This document shows, piece by piece, positions 16,480 to 25,753 of a stretch of DNA of 64,000 bases. Source of the stretch: Chryseobacterium sp. 6424 (GTDB taxonomy: Bacteria; Bacteroidota; Bacteroidia; Flavobacteriales; Weeksellaceae); assembly GCF_003692615.1 (NCBI RefSeq), contig NZ_CP023540.1:2170001-2234000 (forward strand), in the 5' to 3' direction. The translations under genes and the position numbers were made by a program. Position 1 is the stretch's first letter; every line of letters begins with the position of its first letter. The notes beneath the pieces were generated by a model that saw nothing but the letters and a program-made list of their open reading frames with translations, was not told where the DNA came from and ran no database searches.

Positions 16480-19400
16480 TTATTCTTCCAGTCTTACATC
16501 AAGTCCAAGACCCTGCAATTCATGCAACAATACATTGAAAGACTCCGGAATACCAGGTTCTGGCATTGCTTCACCTTTCGCGATTGCTTCATAAGTTTTT
16601 GCTCTACCGATAACGTCATCCGACTTCACGGTAAGGATTTCTCTAAGGATATTGGATGCACCGAATGCTTCAAGTGCCCAAACCTCCATCTCTCCGAAAC
16701 GCTGTCCACCGAACTGTGCCTTACCACCAAGCGGCTGCTGAGTGATAAGTGAGTATGGCCCGATAGAACGTGCGTGCATCTTATCATCAACCATGTGACC
16801 CAATTTCAGCATGTAGATTACCCCAACTGTAGCTGGTTGCGTAAATCTTTCACCTGTACCACCGTCATATAGATAAGTGCTACCGAATTTCGGTAAACCT
16901 GCCTGCTCAGTGTATTCCGTGATTTGCTCAAGACTAGCACCATCGAAGATTGGCGTTGCGAACTTCATTCCTAACTTTTGGCCTGCCCATCCTAGTACAG
17001 TTTCGTAAATCTGACCGATGTTCATACGTGATGGTACCCCAAGTGGGTTCAATACGATGTCTACTGGAGTTCCGTCTTCCAGGAATGGCATATCCTCTTC
17101 ACGAACGATACGGGAAACGATACCTTTGTTACCGTGACGACCCGCCATTTTATCTCCTACATTAAGTTTACGTTTCTTAGCGATGTAAACTTTAGCCAAT
17201 TTGATGATTCCTGCTGGTAGTTCGTCCCCGATTGAAATTGCAAATTTCTCACGGTTTTTAACTCCTTGGATGTCGTTATACTTGATTTTGTAGTTGTGGA
17301 TCAATTGCTTGATCAGCTCGTTCTTATCGGCATCAACGGTCCAGTCTGCTCCGCTTACATTCACGTAATCTTCAACGCTCTGAAGTAGTTTCGTGGTAAA
17401 CTTCGCACCTTTTCCGATGATTTCTTCGTCAAGGTCGTTGTTCACACCCTGGGAAGTCTTACCGTTCACAAGTGTCCCGAGTTTTTCAAGAAGTGTGTTT
17501 CTCAACTGATCGAATTTCGCTTTGTACGTGTTTTCGATTTCCTCGAGTTTAAGCTTCTCTTCAGTTCTCTTTTTCTTGTCTTTAATGTTTCTTGAGAAGA
17601 GTTTTTTGTTGATTACCACACCTCTCAATGATGAATCTGCCTTCAAAGAAGCATCTTTCACGTCACCGGCTTTGTCACCGAAGATCGCGCGGAGAAGTTT
17701 CTCTTCCGGAGTTGGGTCTGATTCACCTTTTGGAGTAATCTTACCAATCATGATGTCTCCAGGCTTCACTTCAGCACCGATACGGATCATACCGTTTTCG
17801 TCGAGGTCCTTAGTCGCTTCTTCAGAAACATTCGGGATATCTGCTGTAAGTTCTTCCATACCCAGTTTGGTATCACGAACTTCAAGAGAATACTCATCTA
17901 CGTGGATTGAGGTAAACCAGTCTTCACGTACAACTTTTTCGTTGATTACGATTGCATCCTCAAAGTTATAACCCTTCCAAGGCATGAAGGCAACCACAAG
18001 GTTTCTACCCAATGCCAGTTCACCGTTTTCAGTTGCGTAACCGTCGCAAAGAACCTGACCTTTCTGCACTTTGTCGCCAACTCTTACGTTTGGTCTCAAA
18101 GTAATGGTAGTACTCTGGTTGGTTTTTCTGAATTTGGTAAGTTTATATGTCTTAGTAGCCGATTCGAACGATACCAGATCGTCATCCTCGCTTCTTTCGT
18201 ACTTAATTGTAATCTTATCAGCATCCACATATTCTACCGTACCGTTTCCTTCGGCATTGATCAGAATACGTGAATCTCTGGCTACCTGATCTTCCAGACC
18301 TGTACCTACAATCGGTGCCTGTGGCTTCAATAGTGGAACAGCCTGACGCATCATGTTAGATCCCATCAACGCACGGTTCGCATCATCATGTTCCAGGAAG
18401 GGAATCAATGAAGCGGAGATACCTGAGATCTGGTTTGGTGCAACGTCGATCAGATCAACCTGCTGAGGCTCCACTACCGGATAGTCACCATCCAAACGTG
18501 CAATTACACGGTCAGTAGAAATAGTACCGTCTTCGTTCATCTCAACGTTTGCCTGAGCGATCACTTTATCTTCTTCGTCTTCCGCATTCAAGAATACGGC
18601 TGGAGTCTTAAGATCCACTTTACCATCAGTCACCTTACGGTAAGGCGTTTCAATAAATCCTAAGTTGTTGATCTTAGCATAGATTCCTAAAGAAGAAATC
18701 AAACCAATGTTTGGTCCTTCAGGCGTTTCGATCGGACAGATTCGGCCATAGTGCGTATGGTGAACGTCACGTACCTCGAAACCTGCTCTTTCTCTTGATA
18801 AACCACCAGGTCCGAGGGCAGAAAGACGACGCTTGTGCGTAATTTCTGACAGCGGGTTGGTTTGGTCCATGAACTGGGAAAGCTGGTTGGTACCGAAGAA
18901 TGAATTGATAACCGATGTTAATGTTTTCGCGTTCACAAGGTCAATTGGCGTAAAGATTTCGTTATCACGAACGTTCATACGCTCACGGATCGTTCTCGCG
19001 ATTCTGGAAAGACCTACACCGAACTGACCAGCAAGCTGCTCGCCTACCGTTTTAATCCTCCTGTTCGACAAGTGGTCAATATCATCAACCTCTGCTTTAG
19101 AATTTACCAACTCGATCAGGTGTCTCACGATCGAGATGATGTCTTCCTTGGTTAAAACTTCCGTGTTTTCAGGAATATTCAAACCTAATTTCTTGTTCAG
19201 TCTGTAACGGCCAACTTCGCCCAGGGAATAACGCTGCTCAGAGAAGAACAGTTTCTCGATGATTCCGCGTGCAGTTTCCTCATCTGGCGGATCTGCGTTA
19301 CGAAGCTGACGGTAAATATATTCTACTGCCTCTTTTTCGGAGTTGGTAGGGTCTTTCTGTAGGGTATTCTGGATGATAGAGAATTCGTTTGAATTTTCTT

Positions 19401-20307
19401 TGTGAATCAGGATCGATTTCACACCAGCATCCAGGATAAGATCTAAATGTTCTTTTTCAAGAATCGTTTCACGGTCAAGGATGATCTCATTTCTTTCGAT
19501 AGAAACCACTTCACCAGTATCTTCGTCCACGAAATCTTCAAACCAGGTGTTCAAGACTCTCGCAGCCAAAGTTCTTCCTTCCACTTTCTTCAACGCTGCT
19601 TTAGAAACTTTCACTTCTTCTGCAAGGTCAAAGATCTGAAGGATATCTTTATCAGATTCAAATCCGATCGCTCTCAATAGCGTAGTAAGCGGTAATTTCT
19701 TCTTACGGTCGATATACGCGTACATTACGCTGTTGATATCCGTTGTAAATTCCATCCAAGATCCTTTGAAAGGGATAATTCTGGAATAATACAACTTGGT
19801 ACCGTTTGCGTGGTAGGTCTGTCCGAAGAACACACCCGGCGAACGGTGAAGCTGAGTAACGATAACACGTTCAGCACCATTGATGATAAATGATCCGGAA
19901 GGCGTCATATAAGGAACCGGACCTAAATACACATCCTGTACAACCGTCTGAAAATCTTCATGTTCAGGGTCTGTACAGTAAAGTTTTAGTCGGGCTTTGA
20001 GGGGAACTGAATACGTCAGTCCTCTTTCCACACACTCGTCGATAGAGTAGCGTGGTGAATCAACCAAATAATCCAGGAATTCCAACACAAACTGGTTTCG
20101 GGAGTCTGTAATCGGGAAGTTTTCTTCAAAGGTTTTGTAGAGCGTTTCGTTTACTCTCTGTTCCGGCAGGGTATCCAACTGGAAAAATTCTTTGAATGAC
20201 TGGATCTGAATGTCCAAAAAGTCAGGAGTCTCAATTTTTCCCTTTGCAGCGGAGAAATTGATTCTTTCATTTCCCTGAGTTTTAGCGACGGCTTTAGATT
20301 TACTCAT
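16480..20307 (-). CDS. rpoB: DNA-directed RNA polymerase subunit beta
   Basis: The full-length product is 1275 residues, ending in [10 protein letters not shown]. It forms the catalytic core with RpoC. The rifampicin-pocket region reads [19 protein letters not shown] then [13 protein letters not shown]; the residues equivalent to E. coli D516, H526 and S531 are the wild-type ones, so no classic rifampicin-resistance change is visible. The conserved C-terminal [12 protein letters not shown] and [21 protein letters not shown] are present. Unlike the common arrangement, rplL is not adjacent: a 2.1-kb segment with a secreted-protein gene separates them and rpoB has its own promoter and a long leader. 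Confidence 0.99.
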   Translation of the reverse strand: MSKSKAVAKTQGNERINFSAAKGKIETPDFLDIQIQSFKEFFQLDTLPEQRVNETLYKTFEENFPITDSRNQFVLEFLDYLVDSPRYSIDECVERGLTYSVPLKARLKLYCTDPEHEDFQTVVQDVYLGPVPYMTPSGSFIINGAERVIVTQLHRSPGVFFGQTYHANGTKLYYSRIIPFKGSWMEFTTDINSVMYAYIDRKKKLPLTTLLRAIGFESDKDILQIFDLAEEVKVSKAALKKVEGRTLAARVLNTWFEDFVDEDTGEVVSIERNEIILDRETILEKEHLDLILDAGVKSILIHKENSNEFSIIQNTLQKDPTNSEKEAVEYIYRQLRNADPPDEETARGIIEKLFFSEQRYSLGEVGRYRLNKKLGLNIPENTEVLTKEDIISIVRHLIELVNSKAEVDDIDHLSNRRIKTVGEQLAGQFGVGLSRIARTIRERMNVRDNEIFTPIDLVNAKTLTSVINSFFGTNQLSQFMDQTNPLSEITHKRRLSALGPGGLSRERAGFEVRDVHHTHYGRICPIETPEGPNIGLISSLGIYAKINNLGFIETPYRKVTDGKVDLKTPAVFLNAEDEEDKVIAQANVEMNEDGTISTDRVIARLDGDYPVVEPQQVDLIDVAPNQISGISASLIPFLEHDDANRALMGSNMMRQAVPLLKPQAPIVGTGLEDQVARDSRILINAEGNGTVEYVDADKITIKYERSEDDDLVSFESATKTYKLTKFRKTNQSTTITLRPNVRVGDKVQKGQVLCDGYATENGELALGRNLVVAFMPWKGYNFEDAIVINEKVVREDWFTSIHVDEYSLEVRDTKLGMEELTADIPNVSEEATKDLDENGMIRIGAEVKPGDIMIGKITPKGESDPTPEEKLLRAIFGDKAGDVKDASLKADSSLRGVVINKKLFSRNIKDKKKRTEEKLKLEEIENTYKAKFDQLRNTLLEKLGTLVNGKTSQGVNNDLDEEIIGKGAKFTTKLLQSVEDYVNVSGADWTVDADKNELIKQLIHNYKIKYNDIQGVKNREKFAISIGDELPAGIIKLAKVYIAKKRKLNVGDKMAGRHGNKGIVSRIVREEDMPFLEDGTPVDIVLNPLGVPSRMNIGQIYETVLGWAGQKLGMKFATPIFDGASLEQITEYTEQAGLPKFGSTYLYDGGTGERFTQPATVGVIYMLKLGHMVDDKMHARSIGPYSLITQQPLGGKAQFGGQRFGEMEVWALEAFGASNILREILTVKSDDVIGRAKTYEAIAKGEAMPEPGIPESFNVLLHELQGLGLDVRLEE

Positions 20308-20420
20308 AAAAATTTTAAAGAATGAGGGGTTAAAAAATATTTTGTTTTAAAAAATATCAGAAAGAGAATAGAGAAAGGAAGAAAGAAGAAAGACTTTTGA
20401 TGTTTGGCGCTATCAGAATT

Positions 20421-20460
20421 AGTCTTGTTTCTTTGTTCTTGATTCTTGATTCTAATTTCT
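20421..20460. repeat. Low-complexity repeat in the rpoB leader
   Basis: Tandem words of the type TTCTTGATTC and TTTCTTTGT. This is the same class of simple intergenic sequence as at 11931 and 16406. Confidence 0.5.
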
Positions 20461-20551
20461 AACTGCAACGCCGGTATATCTTTTCACGGAGTAGTGCAAA
20501 ATATTTTTTGGATCTTTTGAAGCTGATTAATTATACAATGAGATAACACGT

Positions 20552-20579
20552 AAAAATCTCTGTTCCGAAACGGAAAGAG
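20552..20579 (-). promoter_or_regulatory. Attenuator-like hairpin in the rpoB leader
   Basis: On the minus strand CTCT-TTCCG-TTT-CGGAA-(C)-AGAG with one bulged base is followed by ATTTTTA. It has the form of an intrinsic terminator but sits about 75 nt into the rpoB transcript, so it could limit readthrough into rpoBC. Confidence 0.5.
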
Positions 20580-20634
20580 CTGATTTATAATGTCTTACTG
20601 ATTTTATGTATAATACTTAGCGCCAAAAGGAGTG

Positions 20635-20665
20635 CAAATTTACGAAAACCAATTCGATTTCACAA
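20635..20665 (-). promoter_or_regulatory. rpoB promoter
   Basis: TTG (20663-20665), 20 nt, TAAATTTG (20635-20642) on the minus strand fits the Bacteroidota consensus. It begins directly after a terminator hairpin (20667-20692), as expected for an independent transcription unit. Confidence 0.7.
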
Positions 20666-20666
20666 G

Positions 20667-20692
20667 TAAAAAACCATCTCCGAAGAGATGGT
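20667..20692 (-). terminator. Terminator upstream of the rpoB promoter
   Basis: ACCATCTC and GAGATGGT pair perfectly around a 4-nt loop; on the minus strand a T run follows. It lies about 330 nt after the stop of the secreted-protein gene. Confidence 0.8.
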
Positions 20693-21024
20693 CTGTTATA
20701 AAGTTTAGGCTTACTGTTAAGATTATTTGCCCAAAAAAACTTAATTTTTTTTAAATATAAATCCATCTAATTAAGTTATGATGGACCTTTTAATTATATG
20801 CAAATAAGTATTTGTAACTATTATAACATTAAGTAATTACTACAGATTGCGGTCTAAATTTGTATGCTTCATAATAGCGATAACATCAGTGCTGACAATC
20901 AATTCTTAAAAAATTAACAAATTTTTGCTAAACAATCATTTAACTTCGCTTTCGTTTTTACGGAAACATAGCAATTAATTTTATTGTGATAAGAATTTTT
21001 TATCAATGCTTTGTTCGTCTTTAT
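20693..21024. other. 330-nt AT-rich stretch without a gene
   Basis: Between the stop of the secreted-protein gene and the terminator at 20667. I see no ORF longer than about ten codons with a sensible start and no clear promoter pair, only a 5-bp inverted repeat CCATC/GATGG near 20763-20785. It would be an unusually long 3' untranslated region. Confidence 0.5.
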
Positions 21025-22245
21025 TTAATATTTAGAAATAATATACCAGTTTGTGCCATTACTCTGCACGGTTATTCCACTGTTTCCAGCTGCGCCGTTT
21101 AAAGGATAATTTGTAATACTGGCACCGTTCAAAAAAATTGGAGAAGAGATGGACAGTGGAGTTCCGTCATAAACAATATGGTAGATTTTTCCAGGTGTAT
21201 TAGCAGCGGGAGGCAGACTGATGTTGCCAGTTGCCAAAATAGTGTAGTCTGTAGATAAAAGCATTCCATTTTTAGACGCTATATTGTTATGAGAACCTGG
21301 CAAACCTCTAAAACTGCCAAGTACTCCATTATCATCTACTACTACAGTTTTAGTAGCTGTAAATGTCTGTGTAGGTTGAGGAACTACCGTGGTAGTAGCT
21401 GCCAAGGAAGATGCTCCGCGAGGAGTGGTATAGATACTGTTAGTGGCACCGGAAACTGGTAAATTTCTAATTCTAAGTGCTCCGCCAATATCTAATGTTT
21501 CTGAAGGATTTGTAACATTAAATCCGAAAAGGCCCTGATCTGTTATTTTAAACCCATAAGATGTAGCTCCGCCGCCTCCGGTATGCGGAATGATATTAAA
21601 GGAATTACTCGTGAACGTGAGGGGACTATTATCAACGCTAAAAATTAGACCCATATCCCCACCATTAGAAATGGAACTGAAAGAACCACCTCCTAAATTT
21701 TCTGCAAATCCGAACCAGGGGTTAACACCATTAACAATATTGCGGTAAGAGCCGTAAATCATCATCCGGTTTGTGGATCCCTCAGCGTCGTAGACTGATA
21801 AAATTCCATTGGTAGCGTTGCCGTTGACGCTCACTCTGCCCCTTTGATAAATATCCTGATTATTTGCCGTAGCCGGCTGTCCGGTATTCCGGTTATACCA
21901 AGGCTCCACATAATTAGCGGTAGAAGATATTTTTTGCCAAATAGTCCCGTCGAAATAATAATATCCTGCTGAAGTAACATTAATAGTTTGTCCAGCTGGA
22001 GAAGTATCCGGTAATGTGGCATACACAATGCTTCCGGTTTGAGCTGTGGTATAGTTTTTAGCGCGCAGTTGATTGCCAGTAATTCTTGGAGCTATGATAC
22101 CATCAAGCTTCGCAGTATCAGCAGCAAATCCATTAACATCTAAAGTTGCAACTGGAGTCGTAGTGTTGATTCCAACATTACCATTTTGCCCTTGCAGGAA
22201 GTGGATAGACAGCGAAATAATTGAAATTGTTAATGTTTTTTTCAT
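21025..22245 (-). CDS. Secreted adhesin- or fibre-like protein
   Basis: About 406 residues. An N-terminal signal peptide (KKTLTISIISLSIHFLQGQ) is followed by GNVGINTTTPVATLDVNG, a motif of a large exported protein family in Chryseobacterium relatives that resembles phage tail-fibre or trimeric adhesin stems. GINTT- and GFNVTNPSETLDI-like units recur, so the chain is repetitive and Gly/Asn/Thr-rich. No type IX sorting domain is visible at the end. Start: an upstream ATG at 22293 precedes the predicted -7 box, so the ATG at 22245 (or 22248) is used. It sits between rplL and rpoB with its own promoter, an odd location for a surface protein. Confidence 0.75.
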   Translation of the reverse strand: MKKTLTISIISLSIHFLQGQNGNVGINTTTPVATLDVNGFAADTAKLDGIIAPRITGNQLRAKNYTTAQTGSIVYATLPDTSPAGQTINVTSAGYYYFDGTIWQKISSTANYVEPWYNRNTGQPATANNQDIYQRGRVSVNGNATNGILSVYDAEGSTNRMMIYGSYRNIVNGVNPWFGFAENLGGGSFSSISNGGDMGLIFSVDNSPLTFTSNSFNIIPHTGGGGATSYGFKITDQGLFGFNVTNPSETLDIGGALRIRNLPVSGATNSIYTTPRGASSLAATTTVVPQPTQTFTATKTVVVDDNGVLGSFRGLPGSHNNIASKNGMLLSTDYTILATGNISLPPAANTPGKIYHIVYDGTPLSISSPIFLNGASITNYPLNGAAGNSGITVQSNGTNWYIISKY

Positions 22246-22260
22246 CATAAATTTTTCTTC

Positions 22261-22293
22261 AAAGTTAATATATTTTTTTTTTAAAAGAAACAA
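22261..22293 (-). promoter_or_regulatory. Promoter of the secreted-protein gene
   Basis: TTG (22291-22293), 22 nt, TAACTTTG (22261-22268) on the minus strand. It places the transcript start downstream of the ATG at 22293 and so decides the start codon of the gene. Confidence 0.6.
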
Positions 22294-22411
22294 TGTAAAA
22301 TATATGTAACCGCGCCTTAAAGTTTATAACTTTCAAAAATTCTTTTATCAACTGATCTGCGCAGCGCTCCATTTAAAACGTTACAGAGGTTTAATAGATA
22401 AAAATTTAAGC

Positions 22412-22443
22412 AAAAAAAGGAGATTGCATTGTAACAACCTCCT
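22412..22443 (-). terminator. rplL terminator
   Basis: AGGAGATTG and CAACCTCCT form a 9-bp stem with one G-U pair; on the minus strand seven T follow. It ends the rplKAJL transcript before the secreted-protein gene. Confidence 0.82.
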
Positions 22444-22464
22444 AATCTTCATCTAGTAAAAGAA

Positions 22465-22833
22465 TTATTTCAATTCTACTTCAGCACCGGCTTCTTCAAG
22501 TTGCTTCTTAAGAGCTTCAGCTTCGTCTTTGGAGATGCCTTGCTTGATTGGAGCAGGAGCACCATCTACCATATCTTTAGCTTCTTTAAGACCGGCACCA
22601 GTTAAATCTTTTACCAATTTAACTACAGCTAATTTAGAAGCACCTGCAGCTTTAAGAATTACATCGAATTCTGTTTTTTCTTCAGCAGCTTCACCACCAC
22701 CACCAGCAGCAGCAACTATAGTTGCAGCAGCAGGCTCGATACCATACTCATCCTTAAGGATAGTTGCCAACTCGTTTACGTCTTTTACAGTAAGGTTTAC
22801 AAGCGTTTCCGCTAAGTTTTTTAAATCTGACAT
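22465..22833 (-). CDS. rplL: 50S ribosomal protein L7/L12
   Basis: 122 residues, the standard length. The N-terminal dimerisation domain ([20 protein letters not shown]) is followed by an Ala/Gly-rich hinge (residues about 38-52) and the C-terminal factor-binding domain with [20 protein letters not shown]. The protein forms the ribosomal stalk that recruits elongation factors. It lies 54 nt after rplJ and is followed by a terminator, so it closes the ribosomal-protein transcript here. Confidence 0.98.
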   Translation of the reverse strand: MSDLKNLAETLVNLTVKDVNELATILKDEYGIEPAAATIVAAAGGGGEAAEEKTEFDVILKAAGASKLAVVKLVKDLTGAGLKEAKDMVDGAPAPIKQGISKDEAEALKKQLEEAGAEVELK

Positions 22834-22887
22834 TTTAATAATGTTTTAATTGTTGAACGATTTATTTTGATTTTTTTTGAGTTCTTA

Positions 22888-23472
22888 TTACTCTGCACTT
22901 GGTGCTTCTGTAGCGTCAGCGCTTGCTTCCGGAGCAGCCTCTGCAGCTGGGGTTTCTTCTGCCGGAGCCGCTTCTTCAGCTTTTCCTGTTGCTTCTTCTT
23001 TGTTTTGAAGTGCAGAAAGTACGTTTCTGATTGGTGACTGAAGTAATCCGATGATTTCTCCAATCATTTCTTCTCTAGACTTGATGTTTGCAAGCGTTCC
23101 GAGGTTCTCATCACCCACATAAATAGTCTCCTGAAGGTAAGCTGCTTTCAAAGCAGGGATTTCTGCTTTCTTTCTGAAGTTCTGGATCAGTTTCGCCGGA
23201 GCGTTAGCGGTCTCAGAAATCATAAGTGCTGAGTTTCCTTTGAAGCTTTCGAACATTTCAGAGTAATCTACTCCTTCGATCTGCTCCATCGCTTTTTGAA
23301 GAAGCGTGTTTTTTACTACTTTAAGAGAAATATTCTGCTTGAACGCCTGTCTTCTGAAATCTGAAGTCGCAGCAGCATTCATTCCTTCAAGATTTGCTAC
23401 ATACACCACTTTGGCGTCCTGTAGCATTTCTTTAATTTCTTGTATTACTAATACTTTATCTTCTTTTGTCAT
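22888..23472 (-). CDS. rplJ: 50S ribosomal protein L10
   Basis: 194 residues. The usual L10 domain (about 1-170) anchors L7/L12 dimers to 23S rRNA; KEDKVLVIQEIKEMLQDAKV and the L12-binding helix are recognisable. The last 25-30 residues are an extra Ala/Glu/Pro-rich acidic tail, seen in several Flavobacteriia and absent from short L10 proteins. It starts 13 nt after rplA. Confidence 0.97.
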   Translation of the reverse strand: MTKEDKVLVIQEIKEMLQDAKVVYVANLEGMNAAATSDFRRQAFKQNISLKVVKNTLLQKAMEQIEGVDYSEMFESFKGNSALMISETANAPAKLIQNFRKKAEIPALKAAYLQETIYVGDENLGTLANIKSREEMIGEIIGLLQSPIRNVLSALQNKEEATGKAEEAAPAEETPAAEAAPEASADATEAPSAE

Positions 23473-23485
23473 TGTCTTACAGATT

Positions 23486-24178
23486 TTAGTTTACAGATTT
23501 AGTATCGATTGCAATACCTGGACTCATGGTAGAAGACAAGTAAATACTTTTCACATAAGTACCTTTAGCTGCGGTAGGCTTCAGTTTAATTAAAGTCTGT
23601 ACCAGCTCCTGCGCGTTTTCTTTGATTTTGGCAGCATCGAAAGACACTTTACCAATACCAGCGTGGATGATACCATATTTATCTACTTTGAAGTCGATCT
23701 TACCAGCTTTCACTTCTGAAACTGCCTTACCGATCTCCATGGTTACTGTACCCGACTTAGGGTTTGGCATAAGACCTCTTGGACCTAACACTCTACCTAA
23801 CGGACCTAGTTTACCCATTACAGCCGGCATGGTAACGATAACGTCAACATCTGTCCAACCGTCTTTTATTTTCTGTAAGTACTCATCTAACCCTACATAA
23901 TCTGCTCCCGCTTCTTTAGCTTCAGCTTCTTTGTCTGGTGTTACAAGAGCAAGAACTTTAATATCTTTACCTGTACCGTGTGGAAGAGATACTACACCTC
24001 TTACCATTTGGTTTGCTTTTCTTGGATCTACACCCAATCTAACCGCGATATCTACAGAAGCGTCAAACTTTTCAAAGTTCACTTCTTTCACTAAAGCAGA
24101 AGCTTCGTCAAGCGTATATACTTTGTTTTTTTCAATTTTGCTTACCGCTTCTTTTTGCTTTTTCGTCAATTTTGCCAT
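23486..24178 (-). CDS. rplA: 50S ribosomal protein L1
   Basis: 230 residues, full length. Family hallmarks are [19 protein letters not shown] and the conserved [15 protein letters not shown] loop. It binds 23S rRNA at the L1 stalk and, in many bacteria, represses its own operon. It lies 11 nt downstream of rplK in the conserved rplKAJL order. Confidence 0.98.
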   Translation of the reverse strand: MAKLTKKQKEAVSKIEKNKVYTLDEASALVKEVNFEKFDASVDIAVRLGVDPRKANQMVRGVVSLPHGTGKDIKVLALVTPDKEAEAKEAGADYVGLDEYLQKIKDGWTDVDVIVTMPAVMGKLGPLGRVLGPRGLMPNPKSGTVTMEIGKAVSEVKAGKIDFKVDKYGIIHAGIGKVSFDAAKIKENAQELVQTLIKLKPTAAKGTYVKSIYLSSTMSPGIAIDTKSVN

Positions 24179-24189
24179 TTCTATTCGTA

Positions 24190-24633
24190 TTAAGCGTTAG
24201 TGGGTTTAGTTCCTGTTACTCTCAATCCCATAGATCTTGCAGTACCTGCGATCATTGTAAGTGCAGAATCCAGCGTGAAGCAGTTAAGATCTGTCATCTT
24301 ATCTTCAGCGATTTTCTTTACCTGATCCCAGCTTACGCTACCTACTTTCGCTCTGTTTGGCTCACCAGAACCAGACTTGATCTTAGCAGCTTCCATTAAC
24401 TGGATCGCAGCAGGTGGAGTTTTGATAACGAATTCAAAAGATTTGTCTTCGTATACTGTAATTACTACAGGCAAAACTTGCCCTGGCTTATCTTGCGTTC
24501 TTCCGTTAAATTGTTTACAGAACTCCATGATGTTCACACCTGCAGAACCCAAAGCCGGGCCTACTGGTGGAGACGGGTTAGCAGCGCCACCCTTCACCTG
24601 AAGCTTCACCATTTTAAAGACTTTTTTAGCCAT
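24190..24633 (-). CDS. rplK: 50S ribosomal protein L11
   Basis: 147 residues with both L11 domains: [20 protein letters not shown] at the N-terminus (the thiostrepton/RelA-linked domain) and the C-terminal rRNA-binding domain ending [10 protein letters not shown]. It is the first gene of rplKAJL and has its own promoter behind the nusG terminator. Confidence 0.98.
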   Translation of the reverse strand: MAKKVFKMVKLQVKGGAANPSPPVGPALGSAGVNIMEFCKQFNGRTQDKPGQVLPVVITVYEDKSFEFVIKTPPAAIQLMEAAKIKSGSGEPNRAKVGSVSWDQVKKIAEDKMTDLNCFTLDSALTMIAGTARSMGLRVTGTKPTNA

Positions 24634-24728
24634 TGTTGTTTTTTAAAAAATTAAGAAATTTATGAATGTGGAAGCATTTATAAATCTGCAAAGTGTTGTC
24701 TCACCTAACAACTTTACATTTCGGACTG

Positions 24729-24758
24729 CAAAATTAAGAATAAATTTTAATTGAGCAA
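24729..24758 (-). promoter_or_regulatory. rplK promoter
   Basis: TTG (24756-24758), 19 nt, TAATTTTG (24729-24736) on the minus strand, close to consensus. The leader to the rplK ATG is about 90 nt. Confidence 0.65.
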
Positions 24759-24798
24759 GTGTAAGATGCTGATTTTTAGAAAGAATTTTATTTATAGT

Positions 24799-24829
24799 AA
24801 AAAAGGCTGCTCAAATCTGAACAGCCTTG
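24799..24829 (-). terminator. nusG terminator
   Basis: AAGGCTG/CAGCCTT with an extended inner TCA/TGA pairing; on the minus strand six T follow. It separates secE-nusG from rplKAJL. Confidence 0.85.
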
Positions 24830-24848
24830 TTTATAATATTTTTAAAGT

Positions 24849-25391
24849 TTACACTTTGTCTACCTGCATGTAGTTAAGCTCCATTGGTGTTTTTCTACCG
24901 AAGATCATTACAGAAACTTCTACTTTCTTCTTGTCTTCATGGATCTTCTCTATGGTACCGTTAAATCCATTGAAAGGACCATCGATTACTTTTACATTTT
25001 CACCTACTACGAATGGGATACCTGCATCAACTGCAAATTCTGAAAGTTCATCCATTCTGCCGAGCATTCTGTTAACCTCAGATTTACGCATCGGTACCGG
25101 GTCGCCACCTTTTGTTAAACTTAAGAAAGAGATAACACCAGGGATATTTTTAATGATGTGCGGAATTTCACCTACCAGGTTGGCTTCTACCATCAGATAG
25201 CCTGGGTAATAAGGGCGCTCTTTTGGCACCTTCTTACCATTGCGCATCTGTATTACTTTTTCCATAGGAATGACCACCTGCGTAACGAAATTTTCAAAAC
25301 CATGATGTTTCATTTCGTTTTCGATATAGGTTTTCACCTTATTTTCCTGGCCGCTGATGGACTTCAGCACATACCATTTCAAGTCACTCAT
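24849..25391 (-). CDS. nusG: Transcription termination/antitermination factor NusG
   Basis: 180 residues when started at the ATG at 25391 (MSDLKWYVLKSISGQENKV), which matches the family N-terminus. The open frame extends upstream to 25550, but that part overlaps secE and has no NusG-like sequence. The NGN domain occupies about residues 1-110 (RPYYPGYLMVEA) and the KOW domain about 125-180 (GENVKVIDGPFNGFNGTI). It binds RNA polymerase and ties it to Rho or the ribosome. It starts 20 nt after secE. Confidence 0.97.
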   Translation of the reverse strand: MSDLKWYVLKSISGQENKVKTYIENEMKHHGFENFVTQVVIPMEKVIQMRNGKKVPKERPYYPGYLMVEANLVGEIPHIIKNIPGVISFLSLTKGGDPVPMRKSEVNRMLGRMDELSEFAVDAGIPFVVGENVKVIDGPFNGFNGTIEKIHEDKKKVEVSVMIFGRKTPMELNYMQVDKV

Positions 25392-25411
25392 TTTTCTTTG
25401 GAAATACTTTT

Positions 25412-25615
25412 TTAATTGAACAGGCCGATAAACAAAGAGATCACGTTGGTGATGGCTTTGCTGAAAAGCGAATCTACCCCAAAGGTAAATAAGGCCAAGA
25501 TCACGGTAGCAATAGTTACTACGATGGTTGAAGACTGCAGATCTGGCCACTTAGGCCATTCTACCTTATCTTTGAACTCGGTATAAGAACCTTTTAAAAA
25601 ATCAACTAAGCTCAT
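25412..25615 (-). CDS. secE: Preprotein translocase subunit SecE
   Basis: 67 residues with a single membrane segment near the C-terminus (about 31-61) preceded by the conserved EFKDKVEWPKWPDLQ amphipathic stretch. It is part of the SecYEG channel. It sits between tRNA-Trp and nusG, the classic order. Confidence 0.95.
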   Translation of the reverse strand: MSLVDFLKGSYTEFKDKVEWPKWPDLQSSTIVVTIATVILALFTFGVDSLFSKAITNVISLFIGLFN

Positions 25616-25628
25616 TATCTGTTATTTG

Positions 25629-25699
25629 CACGGGCACAAGGATTCGAACCCTGATCAACGGTTTTGGAGACCGGTATCCTACCATTGGACGATGCCCGT
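25629..25699 (-). tRNA. tRNA-Trp (CCA)
   Basis: 71 nt with acceptor ACGGGCA/TGCCCGT and discriminator G. The anticodon loop CTCCAAA gives CCA. The bottom pair of the anticodon stem is a C-U mismatch; all other stems close. It is placed between tuf and secE, with no promoter of its own apparent. Confidence 0.95.
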
Positions 25700-25703
25700 A
25701 GAT

Positions 25704-25735
25704 TAAAAAAGTCCCGTAAGTTTCCTTACGGAACT
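25704..25735 (-). terminator. tuf terminator
   Basis: An 11-bp stem (AGTCCCGTAAG with CTTACGGAACT, one G-U pair), 4-nt loop, and a T run on the minus strand. It is 18 nt past the tuf stop and just before tRNA-Trp. Confidence 0.88.
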
Positions 25736-25753
25736 TTTATATGGTTTTAGAAA

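Larger units (their letters stand above)
20308..20634 (-). other. Long rpoB leader with possible RNA structure
   Basis: About 320 nt separate the predicted rpoB start site from its ATG. In transcript order it holds TTTGGCGCTA (20618-20627), a terminator-like hairpin (20552-20579), the exact complement of the first block (20403-20412), low-complexity AATCAAG-type repeats (20421-20460, partly between the blocks) and a 35-nt pyrimidine-rich tract (20360-20394). No ORF of note. Confidence 0.5.

Noticed and set aside
25392..25550. Upstream extension of nusG
   Set aside because: It overlaps secE and contains no NusG-like sequence; the family N-terminus begins at 25391.
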